From assembly GCF_016865525.2 (NCBI RefSeq), contig NZ_CP075169.1, forward strand, positions 5,642,337 to 5,706,336: 64,000 nt of DNA, read 5' to 3'. The translations under genes were made by a program, and so were the position numbers. Each line of letters opens with the position of its first letter. Position 1 is the stretch's first letter. The notes under the pieces are model-generated. The model did no database searches. It saw only the letters and a program-made list of their open reading frames with translations, and was not told the origin of the DNA. This document shows, one piece after another, positions 42,165 through 53,807 of this stretch. The DNA comes from Sodalis ligni (GTDB lineage: Bacteria > Pseudomonadota > Gammaproteobacteria > Enterobacterales > Enterobacteriaceae).

Positions 42165-44901
42165 TTAGGCCGCATTGGCCGCCGGTCTGAAACGGGCGAA
42201 CAGCCATTTTTCTATTTCGACGATGATAAAGATGCCGATACTCACCAGCAGGGTCACCCCCCAGTAATAGGCCGGCAGCGGTTCGGTGCCGAATGCCCGG
42301 TTCATAAACGGCAGGTAGATGATGGCCAATTGCAGCGCTACCAGTACGGCGGTGACCAGCCATAATCCCTTATTCAAAAACATTTCCCGATTCAGCGGGA
42401 AACGATCCGCCACGCGGCAGTTGAACATATAAATCCACTGCGCGGTAACCAGCGTCTGCATTATCAGGGTGCGGATAAATTCGCCGCTATAGCCGCGGGG
42501 CAGCAGCAGCGATTCAAGCAAAAAGGCGCTGCAGGCGATAAGCGTACCGACAAAACCGATGCGCCAGATGGCGTGCCCGTCCAGCACGTGCCGAGCGGGA
42601 TCCCGCGGCTGGCGGCGCATAACGCCTTTTTCCGCCGGCTCAAAGGCCAGGCCGAACGAAAGCGTTGTCGAGGTGGCCATATTCACCCACAATATCTGCA
42701 GAGCGGTCAGGGGAATAACGGCCCCCGCCAGGATGGCAAAAATAATCAGCAGGCCCTGCGCCAGGTTGGTGGGCAGTATAAACAGAATGGTTTTTTTCAG
42801 GTTATCGTAGACGCGCCGCCCTTCCTTCACCGCGTTGGCGATAGTGGCGAAGTTATCGTCGGTCAAGACCATATCCGCCGCTTCCTTGGTGACCTCGGTT
42901 CCCTTAATCCCCATGGCGATACCCACATCGGCCTGTTTGAGCGCCGGCGCATCATTGACGCCATCACCGGTCATACCCACAATTCCGCCCCTGTTCTGCA
43001 ATGCTTTTACCAGCCGCAGCTTATGTTCCGGACTGGTACGGGCAAAAATATCATAACGCACCGCGGCGTCGGCCAATTCATCGTCGTCCATATGCTCCAG
43101 CCGGCTGCCGGTGATTGAGTCGGCCCCGTTGCCGATACCCAGCATGGCGCCAATAGCCATGGCGGTTTCCTGATGATCGCCGGTTATCATTTTCACCCGG
43201 ATACCGGCCCGCTGGCACTGGGCAATGGCATCGATGGCTTCCGTACGGGGCGGATCCATCATTCCCGCCATACCGGCGAAGATCATGCCCTGCTGTAAAG
43301 CCTCATGCTCCAGCGCCGACTCGCCTTCCGCGCTGTTCTTAAAGGCGGCCGCCACCATGCGCAATCCCTGCTTGGCATAGCGCGCCATCTCCTCTTCCCA
43401 GTATTCCCGGCGAAACGGACGCATTCCCTCCTGTGCCAGTTCCTGATGGCAAAAGGCAAACAGCACATCCGGCGCCCCGGTGATGAAAACAAAGGTCTCA
43501 TCTCCTATCCGATGACGGGTCGCCATGTATTTATACGCGGAATCAAAGGGGATTTTATCCCGCAGCTCCACCTCGCCGAGCCGCAGGGCGGCTTTGGCGG
43601 CCAGGACTTTTAACGCGCCCTCCGTCGGGCCGCCGGTAATGCCCCAGCGGCCCCGCTCGTCTTGACTGATTTGGCTGTCGTTACAAAGCTCAACCGCGGT
43701 GATAAAGCGCGCCAGAGCGGGATGGGCAGAGAGGTCCACGGCCTGCTCCTCCCCCTGCTTTCCCCCCGGCGAAGAGATCACACCGACCGGCTCATAGCTT
43801 TCCCCACTGACCCGATAGCCGCCGTCCGCCGTGACCACCGCTTTCACCGTCATCTCATTCATCGTCAGCGTACCGGTTTTATCAGAGCAGATTACCGTCA
43901 TCGCCCCCAGGGTTTCCACCGTCGGCAGCTTGCGGATAATGGCCCGTATCCGCGCCATAGACTGTACGCCCAGGGACAGGATAATCGAGATAATGGCCGG
44001 CAAACCTTCGGGAACCGAGGCGACCGCCAGGCTTATCAGCGCCAGCAGCAGCTCGGTGAACGGCATATCCCGCAGGAAGAAGGCGAAGACAAACAGCACC
44101 GCCATCATCACCAGGATCAGCATGAAAATCCCTTTGCCCAGACGATCCATTTGCGCCAAAAGCGGCGTGCGGTGAGGATCTATGGCGGCCATCATCTGGT
44201 TGATATGGCCAAGCTCGGTATCGCCGCCGCTGGCGATAACCACGCCCTTGGCCGTGCCCGCGCTGATGGTTGTGCCGGAAAACAACAGGTTGATGCGATC
44301 GCCGATGGTCACTTCACGGTCAATCGCCCCGGTCTGTTTTTCCACCACCGTCGATTCGCCGGTGAGAATCGCTTCCTCCACCAGCAGGTTATGGGCCTCC
44401 ATTAATCTCAGATCCGCCGGAATCTTGTCGCCAGGGCGCAGCGTGACGATATCGCCGGGCACCAAATCCCCGGCTTCAATGGTCTGGGTTACCCTCGCGG
44501 ATAACCACCGCCTTGGTGGACAGCATATTTTGGATGCTTTTGAGCGACCTTTCGGCATTGCTTTCCTGCACAAAACCAATCAACGCGTTAATCACCGCCA
44601 CGGCCAGAATAATGACCATATCTACCCACTGTGCCATAACCCCTTTTAACACCGCCGCAATAAGCAGTATGTAAATCAGCACGTCATTAAAATGCGCCAG
44701 AAATTGCAATAAAGGATGGCGGGCTTTCCGGGCGGGCAACGTATTGGGACCATAATGGCGTAATCGCTCGGCGGCCTCCTGTGTCCCTAATCCGGCATTG
44801 CCGGTATTGAGCCGACGCAGCGTTTCTTCCGTATCCAGCCTATACCAGGCATTATCCTGACTCTGCGGTGAAATAGACGGCGTTACCGGTGAGGTATTCA
44901 T
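42165..44901 (-). pseudogene. P-type cation-transporting ATPase (P2 type), frameshifted
   Basis: The N-terminal cation-ATPase domain and first helices (WYRLDTEETLRRLNTGNAGL to LSTKAVVIREGN) lie in one frame, ending at 44476. The rest, from TQTIEAGDLVPGDIVTL to the C terminus at 42165, lies in another. The break is in GGTAACCCAG near 44490, a change of +1 or -2. The phosphorylation motif CSDKTGTLT, the TGES loop and GDGVNDAPALKQAD hinge are intact. The family includes PacL-type Ca2+ and Mg2+ pumps, and the cation here is not determined. About 911 codons in all. It has no obvious operon partner. Confidence 0.87.
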
Positions 44902-45464
44902 TGCAGGACCCTCCTGATGGCAAACATATACCTGTTATTCGCAAGTGATAATTAAAAGTCCGATTTATCCCGCACGGAAATATTGCCGATAATCCCCCTG
45001 GCCAAGCCGGGCCAAAAGCGACTTTCCGCTCGCGAGCAGACAATGGTATGCGATAGGATAATAACAGCCCATTACCGCCATCAATGAGAGGTGAGTCAGC
45101 TTATTAACAGGAGACTAATAAATTATTTAAATAAGCTTTCGCTAACCCGTGCCGTAATAATGCGTTATGCGCGAATGGGGGATGTATTTTTAAGGGAAGA
45201 AGTGAATATATTTATTAGACCAATTTATACATTTATTATTTAATTAATTACACCGTCTTAATGAATATTTAATACCGTATCGGCGACAGGCCTTATAGCC
45301 CGAAGAAAAATGAGCCTGCGAACTGCCTATTGCGGTAAACTCATTAATCAAGGCGATCCGAACTTATGGAGCCGAAAGATTACAATAAGCTTTATAAATA
45401 ATATCAGTCCGGATTTCGTGCGGCGGCATCGGCCCCGCCCCGCATCACGCGGGGCGGACCGGGT
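44902..45464. other. AT-rich gap without a recognised gene
   Basis: About 560 bases between the start of the P-type ATPase and the end of the aldehyde dehydrogenase gene. Bases 45060-45420 are AT-rich with many stops in all frames. A GC hairpin CCGCCCCGCG...CGCGGGGCGG near 45435-45460 follows the aldehyde dehydrogenase stop and may help end that transcript. It lacks a T run. Confidence 0.4.
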
Positions 45465-46889
45465 TTAGTGCCGGATCATGATATGACGTACGGTGGTGTA
45501 ATCTTCCAAACCGTACATGGACAAATCCTTGCCGAATCCGGAGAGCTTTTGGCCGCCGTGGGGCATTTCGCTAACCAGCATAAAATGGGTATTCACCCAG
45601 GTGCAGCCGTATTGCAGGCGGGCGGTGACCCGATGAGCCCGGCCGATATCCGAGGTCCAGACCGAGGAGGCCAGTCCGTAGGGCGAGGCGTTGGCCCAGC
45701 GGATGACCTGCGCCTCGTCGTCGAATACCGTGACGGTCACTACCGGTCCAAAGACCTCCCGCTGGACGATTTCATCTTCCTGCCGCGCATCCGCCAGCAC
45801 CGTGGGAGCAAAATAAAAGCCCTTACCCTCCAGAGGCGCGCCGCCGGTAATGACCCGGATATGGGGCAGGGCCTTCGCCCGTTCGACAAAACCGGTTACC
45901 CGCTGCAGCTGCGCCTGGGTAATCAGCGGCCCCAGTTCGGTGCTTTCATCCGCGGGATCGCCGGCTTTGAGGGTGGCGACGCTGCGGCCCAGGGCGTCCA
46001 CCAGTTGATCGTACACTCCGCGCTGAACATACAGGCGGCAGGCGGCGGTGCAGTCCTGGCCGGCGTTATAAAAACCGAAGGTTCTGATGCCCTCCACTAC
46101 CCCGGCGATATCGGCATCGTCAAAGACGATGACCGGCGCCTTGCCCCCCAGCTCCATATGGGTCTTCTTGATGCCGCCGGCGGTATGGGACAGGATATGG
46201 GCGCCGGTGGCGATGGAGCCGGTGAGCGATACCATGCGCACGCGCTCATGGCCGGTCAGGGCGTCGCCTATCTCGCTGCCGGTACCGAACAGGACGTTCA
46301 CCACCCCCGCCGGGAAAATGTCCGCCAGCAGATCCGCCAGATAGAGCGCGGTAAGCGGCGTCTGCTCCGCGGGCTTGAACACCACGCAGTTGCCGGCGGC
46401 CAGGGCCGGGGCCAGTTTCCAGGCCGCCATCATCAGCGGATAGTTCCAAGGGGCGATGGACGCCACCACGCCGATGGGGTCGCGCCGGGTAAGGGAGGTA
46501 TGACCTTCCAGATACTCTCCCGCGGCGCTGCCGCCCAGGCAGCGGCAAGCCCCGGCGAAGAAGCGGAAAACATCCGCCACAGCCGGGATTTCATCGTTGA
46601 TCACGCAGTGATAAGGCTTGCCGCAGTTTAGGGACTCAAGCCGCGCCAGGGATTCGCCGTGCTGCTCGATGGCGTCCGCCAGTTGCAGCAGCATGGCGGC
46701 CCGGCTTTTCGGCGTGGTCTGCCCCCAGCTGTCGAAAGCCGCATCCGCCGCCCGTACGGCGGCATCCACCTGCTCAGTACCGGCTTCAGCCAGGGTAACG
46801 ATAATATCGCCGGTGGCCGGATTAATGACCGCGGTCTGTTTACCCGTTCCCGTCGCTGCCCGGCCGTTTATCAGTAATTTGTCATGCAT
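45465..46889 (-). CDS. patD: 4-aminobutanal dehydrogenase PatD-like (copy 2, intact)
   Basis: NAD-dependent aldehyde dehydrogenase of 474 residues from ATG 46889 (behind AAGGAAC), the E. coli PatD (YdcW) length. The substrate-binding [14 protein letters not shown], catalytic glutamate in HMELGGKAP, and the active-site cysteine in [11 protein letters not shown] are in place. It oxidises 4-aminobutanal made by PatA to 4-aminobutyrate. It lies 52 bp after ydcV on the same strand, the same order as ydcSTUVW in E. coli. A paralogue at 51058-52532 stands at the other end of the operon. Confidence 0.88.
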   Translation of the reverse strand: MHDKLLINGRAATGTGKQTAVINPATGDIIVTLAEAGTEQVDAAVRAADAAFDSWGQTTPKSRAAMLLQLADAIEQHGESLARLESLNCGKPYHCVINDEIPAVADVFRFFAGACRCLGGSAAGEYLEGHTSLTRRDPIGVVASIAPWNYPLMMAAWKLAPALAAGNCVVFKPAEQTPLTALYLADLLADIFPAGVVNVLFGTGSEIGDALTGHERVRMVSLTGSIATGAHILSHTAGGIKKTHMELGGKAPVIVFDDADIAGVVEGIRTFGFYNAGQDCTAACRLYVQRGVYDQLVDALGRSVATLKAGDPADESTELGPLITQAQLQRVTGFVERAKALPHIRVITGGAPLEGKGFYFAPTVLADARQEDEIVQREVFGPVVTVTVFDDEAQVIRWANASPYGLASSVWTSDIGRAHRVTARLQYGCTWVNTHFMLVSEMPHGGQKLSGFGKDLSMYGLEDYTTVRHIMIRH

Positions 46890-46941
46890 AGCCTGTTCCT
46901 TATTCAGATACCCGGCCAAATAGCCTTCGGTGAGATAAAAT

Positions 46942-47748
46942 TTATTTCTCGCCCCCCGCCGTCTCTTCGCCGCCGCGGGTGAGATAATATGCCCACAGTA
47001 TGGGCAGCATGGTCACCAGCGTGACCAGCAGCGACACCACATTGGTGATGGGCACATCCCGCGGCCGGCCCAATTGATTGAGCAGCCACAGCGGCAAGGT
47101 CCGCTCATGGCCGGCGGTAAAGGTGGTGACGATGATTTCATCGAACGACAGCGCGAAGGCCAGCATCCCTCCCGCCAGCATGGCCGAGGCCAGTCCCGGC
47201 AGCACCACGTACCGGAAGGTCTGCCAGCCGTCGGCGCCAAGGTCCATTGACGCCTCAATCTGACTGTAGGAGATGCGCCGCAGGCGGGCAATGACATTAT
47301 TGAATACCATTACCACGCAAAACGTGGCGTGGCCGATGACGATGGTGGCCACGCCCGGCTCCACTCCCAGCGCCTTGAAGGCGGAAAGCAGCGCGATGCC
47401 GGTAATGATGCCCGGCAGGGCGATAGACAGGATCATCATCAGGGTAATGGCCTGCTTACCCAGGAAATCGCGCCGGTAAAGAGCCGCCGCCGTCAGCGTG
47501 CCGAGGAACAGCGCAATGGCGGTGGCCATGGCGGCTATCTCCAAAGACAGCAACAGCGCCGATAAGATATCCTGCCGTCCGGCGGCCAGCACAAACCAAT
47601 GCAGGGTGAATCCCTTGGGCGGGAAGCTGAACGCCGCGTCTTCGGTATTGAACGCATACAGCGCGATGATAGCGATGGGAAAATGCAGGAACACCAGGCC
47701 GCCCCAGGCGGACAGCTTCAGCGCCAGCGGCGCGCGTTCACTCTTCAT
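46942..47748 (-). CDS. ydcV: ABC transporter permease YdcV
   Basis: 268 residues, six predicted helices, with the EAA loop [22 protein letters not shown]. It belongs to the PotC-type polyamine/spermidine permease group and matches E. coli YdcV. With YdcU it forms the inner-membrane channel of a transporter linked to putrescine or 4-aminobutyrate-related uptake. It begins 25 bp after ydcU. The binding-protein gene of the system is broken, so import may be lost. Confidence 0.87.
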   Translation of the reverse strand: MKSERAPLALKLSAWGGLVFLHFPIAIIALYAFNTEDAAFSFPPKGFTLHWFVLAAGRQDILSALLLSLEIAAMATAIALFLGTLTAAALYRRDFLGKQAITLMMILSIALPGIITGIALLSAFKALGVEPGVATIVIGHATFCVVMVFNNVIARLRRISYSQIEASMDLGADGWQTFRYVVLPGLASAMLAGGMLAFALSFDEIIVTTFTAGHERTLPLWLLNQLGRPRDVPITNVVSLLVTLVTMLPILWAYYLTRGGEETAGGEK

Positions 47749-47773
47749 TTAACCCTCCTCCCGGTTCGCGGAC

Positions 47774-48754
47774 TTACAGCGCATCGAATGCCCCCAGGCG
47801 TTTGGCCAGCGTCAGGTAGATACCGATCAGGACTATCGGCACCAGGGTAAAGGCCGCCGCCATAGGCATATCCCCTATGGCTCCCTGCTGGGCGTAGACC
47901 ATGCTGCCGATAAAATACCCCGGCGGCCCCACCAGCTGGGGCACGATAAAATCCCCCATGGTCAGGGAAAAGGTAAATATCGAGCCGGCGGCGATGCCGG
48001 GAACCGCCAAGGGCAGGATCACATAGCGGAAGGTCTGGCCGGGACGGGCGCCTAGATCGGCGGAGGCCATCAACAATGACGGCGGCAGGCGCTCCAGCGC
48101 GGCCTGGATCGGCAGGATCATAAACGGCAGCCAGATATAGACGAACACCATAAAGCGGCCGAGATGGGAGGTGGACAGGGTGCTGCCGCCGATACCCGGC
48201 ACGGTCAACACCGCCTGCAGCGCCCCCTCCAGCCCGAGATGCTGCAAGAACCATTGCAGCACGCCGTCATGAGCCAGCAGCAGGGTCCAGGCATAGGCTT
48301 TGACAATATAGCTGGCCCACATGGGCATCATGACCGCGATATAAAAAAAAGCCTTGGTGCGGCCGCGGGTGTAGCGGGCCATATAATAGGCCAGCGGGAA
48401 AGCCAGCAGCGCGCCGGCCGCCGTCACCGCCAGGGCCATGCACAGGGTGCGTAAAATGATATCGTAATTGGCCGGGCTGAACAGCGCGGCAAAGTTGGCG
48501 GCGGTGAGCGTCGGCTGGACCGTCATGGTGAAGTCGTCAAAGGTGTACATCCCTTGCCACAGCAGGGCCAGCAATGCGCCGATATACACGATGCCGAACC
48601 ACATCAATGGCGGCAACAGCAGCAACAGCAGGAAAAACGTCGGCCGCCGATAGAAAAACGTGGCGAGGGCGCCGCCGGGCCCGGACGGATTCGGCAACGG
48701 CGGCGGCTGGGACGGTGAACGGGGCTGGGAGGAATCCGGCACGATCATATCCAT
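47774..48754 (-). CDS. ydcU: ABC transporter permease YdcU
   Basis: PotB-type permease. I take ATG 48754 (GGGAGTGAGAGG site), giving 326 residues. A start at 48796 would overlap ydcT by 37 bases. A Pro/Ser-rich cytoplasmic leader of about 35 residues precedes the first helix (PTFFLLLLLLPPLMWFGIVYIG), longer than in E. coli YdcU. The EAA loop is MASADLGARPGQTFRYVILPLA. It pairs with YdcV. Confidence 0.86.
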   Translation of the reverse strand: MDMIVPDSSQPRSPSQPPPLPNPSGPGGALATFFYRRPTFFLLLLLLPPLMWFGIVYIGALLALLWQGMYTFDDFTMTVQPTLTAANFAALFSPANYDIILRTLCMALAVTAAGALLAFPLAYYMARYTRGRTKAFFYIAVMMPMWASYIVKAYAWTLLLAHDGVLQWFLQHLGLEGALQAVLTVPGIGGSTLSTSHLGRFMVFVYIWLPFMILPIQAALERLPPSLLMASADLGARPGQTFRYVILPLAVPGIAAGSIFTFSLTMGDFIVPQLVGPPGYFIGSMVYAQQGAIGDMPMAAAFTLVPIVLIGIYLTLAKRLGAFDAL

Positions 48755-48759
48755 ACCTC

Positions 48760-49782
48760 TCACTCCCGCAGCGCCGTCATGGCCGCCCGGGGCCATGACG
48801 CCGTCAGCCGCTGGCCCAGCACCGGTCCGTCCGGCGTCCCCACTCCCGCCGGATGGGTTTCGCTGACGGTAAACCGCACGCCCCGGGCCAAGGTTAATTC
48901 ATACCGGGTCATGGCTCCCTGAAACAGGATATTGCTCAGTTCTCCGTTGACCGACAGCTCATCCGCCGCCGGCCGGGTTAGCCGGTGAATGCGGGCGAAC
49001 TCCGGCCGGATGGCGAAGATGCCGTTCTCGCCGGTCAGCTCCCGCGCCAGTTCACCCTCGATAACATTGGCGCTGCCGACAAAATTGGCCACAAAGATAC
49101 TGCGGGGCGTGAGATAGAGCTGACGGGGATTGTCCACCTGCTCAATACGCCCGCGATTGAATACCGCCACCCGATCGGACATGGAAAGCGCCTCTCCCTG
49201 ATCGTGGGTGACAAAAATAAAGGTAATGCCCAGCCGCCGCTGCAGGGTTTTCAGTTCCCCCTGCATTTGCTCCCGCAGCTTAAGATCCAGCGCCCCCAGC
49301 GGTTCGTCCAGCAGCAAAACCCGGGGTTCGTTGACCAGCGCCCGCGCCAGCGCCACCCGCTGCCGCTGGCCGCCGGACAAATGGGCCGGCTTGCGGTTAT
49401 GAACGTCCTCCAGCTCCACCAGCCGCAGCATGGCGCGGGCACGGTTCATCCGTTCGCTGCGTCCCACCCCTTTTACCATCAGGCCATAGGCCACGTTATC
49501 CAGCAGCGACAGATGAGGGAACAGCGCGTAATCCTGAAAAACGGTATTCACATCGCGCCGATAGGGCGGCAGATCGACGGTATCCCGTCCATGCAGGCGA
49601 ATGGTGCCGGTATCCGGCCGCTCAAAACCGGCGATCAGCCGCAGGCATGTACTTTTGCCCGATCCCGACGGTCCCAGCAGGGAAAAAAATTCCCCGTCGG
49701 CAATATCGAGGGACACCCGATCCACGGCGGCCACACCGTTGAAACGACGGGACACATTATCCAGGGCAACGGCGCTGGTCAT
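48760..49782 (-). CDS. ydcT: ABC transporter ATP-binding protein YdcT
   Basis: 340 residues (E. coli 337). Walker A GPSGSGKST, Q-loop [20 protein letters not shown], Walker B VLLLDEPLGALD, H-loop VTHDQGEAL and a C-terminal TOBE domain (IFAIRPEFARIHRL). It resembles PotA and powers YdcUV. It starts 83 bp after the broken ydcS gene. It overlaps no neighbour if ydcU starts at 48754. Confidence 0.9.
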   Translation of the reverse strand: MTSAVALDNVSRRFNGVAAVDRVSLDIADGEFFSLLGPSGSGKSTCLRLIAGFERPDTGTIRLHGRDTVDLPPYRRDVNTVFQDYALFPHLSLLDNVAYGLMVKGVGRSERMNRARAMLRLVELEDVHNRKPAHLSGGQRQRVALARALVNEPRVLLLDEPLGALDLKLREQMQGELKTLQRRLGITFIFVTHDQGEALSMSDRVAVFNRGRIEQVDNPRQLYLTPRSIFVANFVGSANVIEGELARELTGENGIFAIRPEFARIHRLTRPAADELSVNGELSNILFQGAMTRYELTLARGVRFTVSETHPAGVGTPDGPVLGQRLTASWPRAAMTALRE

Positions 49783-49865
49783 AGTGATTTTCCTCCAGGT
49801 TAACGGACATCCGCCTCAGCATTGATGTCCCGCTCTCTGCCGCCCCGTACGCTGCGGCTACCTCT

Positions 49866-51029
49866 TCAGCGCCCGCCCATAATGGCGATATAATCCTGCG
49901 TCCAGCGGCTGTAGGGCACGCACTGACCGCCGCCGGCGCTATCGCATTTGGCGGTGGGGGTTTTCCAAAAGGCAATTTTTGCAAACTGATTGAACCCGTT
50001 GGTTTCGCAGCCTTTCGCGCCCAGCAGGGTGCTGGCTTTACAGCCGTCCGGCACCGCCGGCACTGAACCGAACCAGGCGGCCACGTCACCCTGGACCTTC
50101 GGTTCCAGCGACCAGTTCATCCAGCGGTAGGCGCAGTTGGGATGACTGGCGTCGGCGTGCAGCATGGTGGTATCCGCCCAACCGGTTACCCCCTCCTTGG
50201 GTATTACCGTGGCGATAGGCTGCCCCTCCCCCTCGAGGCCATTGGCCTGATACGGCCAGGCGCCGGAGGCCACCACGCCCTCGTTTTTAAAGTCGCTCAT
50301 CTGTACCGAGGTATCGTGCCAGTAACGGTGGATCAGCGGATGCTGCTGCTTAAGCAAAGCCAGCACCGCCTGGTATTGCGTTTCGTTCAACTGATAGGGA
50401 TCCCTGATACCCAGTTCAGGCCGCGTGCTTTTGAGATAAAGCGCCGCATCAGCGATATAGATGGGGCCGTCGTAAGCCTGGACCCGCCCCTTATTGCTTT
50501 TGCCGTCCGGCAGGTTCTGCGGCTCGAACACCACCGCCCAGCTGTCCGGCGGCGTGGTGAAGACCTTGGTATTGTACATCAGCACATTCGGCCCCCATTG
50601 ATAAGGGGTACCGTACACCTTGCCGTCGACGTTAAACCAGGGACCACCCGACAGACGGGAATCCACATTATGCCAATTGGGAATCAGCGCGGTATTGATG
50701 GGTTGGACCCGCTTGCCGTAAATCAGCCGCAGCGAAGCGTCTCCCGACGCGGTCACCAGATCGTAGCCGCCCTTGGCCATCAAGCTGACCATCTCGTCGG
50801 AGGTGGCGGCGGTTTTCACATTGACCTGACAGCCGGTCTGTTTTTCGAACGCGGTGACCCAATCATAGTTTTTATCGGTCTGGCCCCGTTCGATATAACC
50901 GGGCCAGGCGATGATATCCACCTGCCCCTCGCTTTTTCCCAATTACGTCGGCAGATCGGCGGCCTGGGCCAGCGTTACGCCGCACAACCAGCTCAAACAT
51001 AGCATACCCGCCTGCGTTATCTTCATCAT
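49866..51029 (-). pseudogene. ydcS: Periplasmic binding protein YdcS with an in-frame stop after the signal peptide
   Basis: ATG 51029 (AGGAGA site) opens a signal peptide MMKITQAGMLCLSW...TLAQA and the first mature residues ADLPT. A TAA at 50943-50945 then stops translation. The same frame continues at once with LGKSEGQVDIIAWPGYIERG and the entire mature YdcS, to IAMGGR-like end YIAIMGGR at 49866. E. coli YdcS has an asparagine where the stop lies. The downstream 358-codon frame could start only at a TTG and would lack the export signal, so a functional periplasmic protein is not expected without stop readthrough. Confidence 0.88.
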
Positions 51030-51057
51030 CGCCTGTCTCCTGTCATACCATAAAGGC

Positions 51058-52532
51058 TCAGTGCCGTGAGGGAAACCGGCCGTCGAATTTCGCCATGATG
51101 TGGCGAACCACGCTGTAGTCCTGTAACGCTTCACCGGAGAGATCCTTGCCGTAGCCGGAGCTTTTCAGCCCGCCGTGCGGCATCTCGCTCACCAGGGTGA
51201 AATGGGTATTGATCCAGGTACAGCCGTATTGCAACTTCGACGCCAGGTAAAACGCCTGATCCACATCCCGCGTCCAGACCGAGGATGCCAGACCGTATTC
51301 CGAGTCGTTAGCCCACTCCAGCACCTGCTCGATATCGTCGAAACAGGTCACGCTGACCACCGGACCAAACACCTCGCGCTTAATGATTTCACCTGTTGCA
51401 GACAGCCGGCCAGAAGCGTCGGCCGGTAGAAAAAACCGGGGCCGTCATGGGCGCCGCCCCCGGCTATCAGGGAAATATGCGGCTGTTCCAGCGCCCGTTC
51501 GATAAAGCTGGCCACCCGATCGCGCTGGCGGGCGGAAATCAGCGGGCCAAGATCGTTTTCATCGTCGATGGGCCGGCCGAAACGCAGGCTTTTCACCGCC
51601 TCCCCCAGAGCCTCCACCAGTCGGGGATAAATACCGGCCTGGGCATAAACGCGACAGGCCGCCGTACAATCCTGGCCGGCATTGTAATAACCGAACTGCC
51701 GGATACCGGCCACCACCGCCTCCAGATCCGCATCATCGCAGACAATCACCGGCGCATTCCCCCCCAGCTCCAGATGGGTACGTTTAATGCCGCCGACCGC
51801 CGCCTGAAGAATCTTTTGTCCGGTCACGGTATCGCCGGTCACGGAAATCATCCGCACCAGGGGATGATTCACCAGCACCGCCCCGGTGGTCTCGCCCCGG
51901 CCGAACATCACGTTAATGACGCCGCCCGGCAGCAGACCGTCCAGGCGGTGCATCAATGCCAGAATGGATAACGGAGTATGCTCGGAAGGTTTAAACACCA
52001 GGGTGTTGCCGGCCGCCAGGGCCGGCGCGATTTTCCACGCGGCCATCATCAACGGATAATTCCACGGCGCGATAGACGCCACCACGCCGATGGCATCGCG
52101 GCGCAGCATCGACGTATGGCCGGGAAGATATTCACCCGCCAGTTGCCCTTGCCGGCAGCGCACGGCACCGGCAAAAAAACGGAACACATCGGCGGCGGCA
52201 GCGATATCGTCGTTAAATGCCTGATGGAAGGGTTTGCCGCAGTTCAGCGCCTCCAGCCCGGCCAGTTGCCGGCCATCACGCTCGATGACCGCCGCGATGT
52301 CCAGCAATACTCCCGCACGATGGGCCGGCGTAGTGGAGGACCACTGCCGGAAAGCCCGGTGCGCGGCGGCTACCGCGCCCATCACCTGCTCCTCGCCGGC
52401 TTCCCGCAGCGTGAGAATCACCTTGCCGGTGGCGGGATTGACAATATTCTCCGCCGATCCCTCGCCGGCGACCTTTTCTCCACCGATATAATTTACCCAG
52501 GGAATCCCGGTTAACAGCGACTGATCGATCAA
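51058..52532 (-). pseudogene. PatD-like aldehyde dehydrogenase, copy 1, frameshifted
   Basis: The enzyme reads from MIDQSLLTGIPWVNYIGG through [23 protein letters not shown] and the active-site [11 protein letters not shown] to [14 protein letters not shown] near 51390. One base is missing there, and the sequence continues in another frame as [19 protein letters not shown] to the stop at 51058. The loss removes the C-terminal oligomerisation part. It is a clear paralogue of the intact gene at 45465-46889 and heads the ydcSTUV operon, 28 bp before ydcS. Polar effects on the operon are possible. Confidence 0.88.
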
Positions 52533-52740
52533 AGCGATAACCCTCCGGCCCGGACATGGGAGTTAACAACTTATATACATAACCTTATACATAATCTTAT
52601 CGATGAGACTATCCCGCCCACGGGCCCAGCGACAAATACTAAATAACGAACGTGGCGTTCGGAAAAAGCGAAGGGATGCGGGATGAATTACCAAACAGCC
52701 GGATAGCGGTCTTCTAGCAAGTCAACAGCTTTTAGCGAAG

Positions 52741-52893
52741 GTTAAACCGAACGTGTTAAAGGGAGACCGTGCCAATGAGGTCGAAGCGGGCGTGGTTTTT
52801 CCGCCCGCCCGAGTGCCTCATGGCGCGGTAGGCCCGCTATCACTAACGCTTAAACCGTACTGTTAAAGGGAGGCCGTGCCAATGGGGCCGAAC
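52741..52893 (+). repeat. Structured repeat, one full 107-bp unit plus a partial unit
   Basis: The unit starts near 52750 (ACGTGTTAAAGGGAGACCGT). It folds as ATGAGG...CCTCAT outside and GCGGGCG...CGCCCGC inside. The outer pair differs from the ATGGGG...CCCCAT of the other copies by a paired change. The second, partial unit begins at 52861 and ends at the LysR stop codon. The preceding 52533-52740 holds no recognised gene. Confidence 0.85.
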
Positions 52894-52895
52894 CT

Positions 52896-53807
52896 TTATG
52901 CCACCGGCTTGCGGCCCGGCGTTTTTTCCCGCGCCAGGGCGAGAAACGGCGCAATCAGCTCCGGACGGCTGTTACCCCGCCGCCAGGCCAGGCCGACATT
53001 AAGATGTTCATTGAGATCCGACAGCTGGCGCGCCTCGATCATACTGCCCTCCAGCGACCAGGGCCGATAGGCCATATCGGGCTGAATAGATACCCCCAGC
53101 CCCGCGGCCACCATACTACGCACCGCCTCCGTAGACGCGGTGCGCATGGCAATACAGGGATGCAGGCCGGCACGGGCCCAAATTTGACGGGCATGCCGTT
53201 CCATCTCGTCGGCGTTAAGCTGCACCAGCGGATAGGCAGCAACATCCGCCAGGGCAATGGACTCCTGCTCCAAAAGAGGATGCAGCGGCGGCAGCCACAG
53301 CCGATAAGGTGAATGCACCAGCACCTCGGTTTGCAAAGCGTGGCGATCCTCAAGGTTACTCAGTATCAACACCCCGATATCGATCTCGCCGTTAACCAGC
53401 AAATGCTCGATATAACGCCGCTCATCCTCAACGATCCGCACGTTAACCCCCGGATAGCAGGCACGAAAACGGGTGAGTATATCCATCAGAAAATAACCGG
53501 ACACCAGACTGGTCACCCCCAGGGTCAGATCGCCGCTAAGGCTTTCCATCCCCTGCCGAACGCTGAATTTGGCATTCTCCACCGTGGCCAGGATCAAATT
53601 GGCCTGCCGCAGGAACTGATGCCCCTGGTGGGTCAGCGTCATACCCTTGGCGTGACGCTCGAACAGCGGCGCCGCCAGCTCATCCTCCAACTGCTGAACC
53701 GCCAGCGTCAAAGAGGACTGAGCCACAAACGTCGCCTGGGCGGCGCCGGAAATGGAGCCGGCTTCCGCCACTGCGATAAAATGCCGTAACTGCCGCAGTG
53801 TTAGCAT
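52896..53807 (-). CDS. LysR-family transcriptional regulator
   Basis: 303 residues from ATG 53807 (MLTLRQLRHFIAVAEAGSIS). The N-terminal winged helix has AAQATFVAQSSLTLAVQQLEDELAAPLFERH, followed by a PBP-like effector domain. A longer frame from 53864 adds 19 residues without family match. It stands at the head of the patD/ydcSTUV operon on the same strand and is divergent from the GH31 gene across about 320 bp. Either neighbour could be its target. Confidence 0.85.
   Translation of the reverse strand: MLTLRQLRHFIAVAEAGSISGAAQATFVAQSSLTLAVQQLEDELAAPLFERHAKGMTLTHQGHQFLRQANLILATVENAKFSVRQGMESLSGDLTLGVTSLVSGYFLMDILTRFRACYPGVNVRIVEDERRYIEHLLVNGEIDIGVLILSNLEDRHALQTEVLVHSPYRLWLPPLHPLLEQESIALADVAAYPLVQLNADEMERHARQIWARAGLHPCIAMRTASTEAVRSMVAAGLGVSIQPDMAYRPWSLEGSMIEARQLSDLNEHLNVGLAWRRGNSRPELIAPFLALAREKTPGRKPVA

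Noticed and set aside
49866..50942. ydcS starting at the TTG 50942 as a normal gene
   Set aside because: That start would remove the signal peptide, which lies directly upstream in the same frame before a TAA. A nonsense mutation is the simpler reading.
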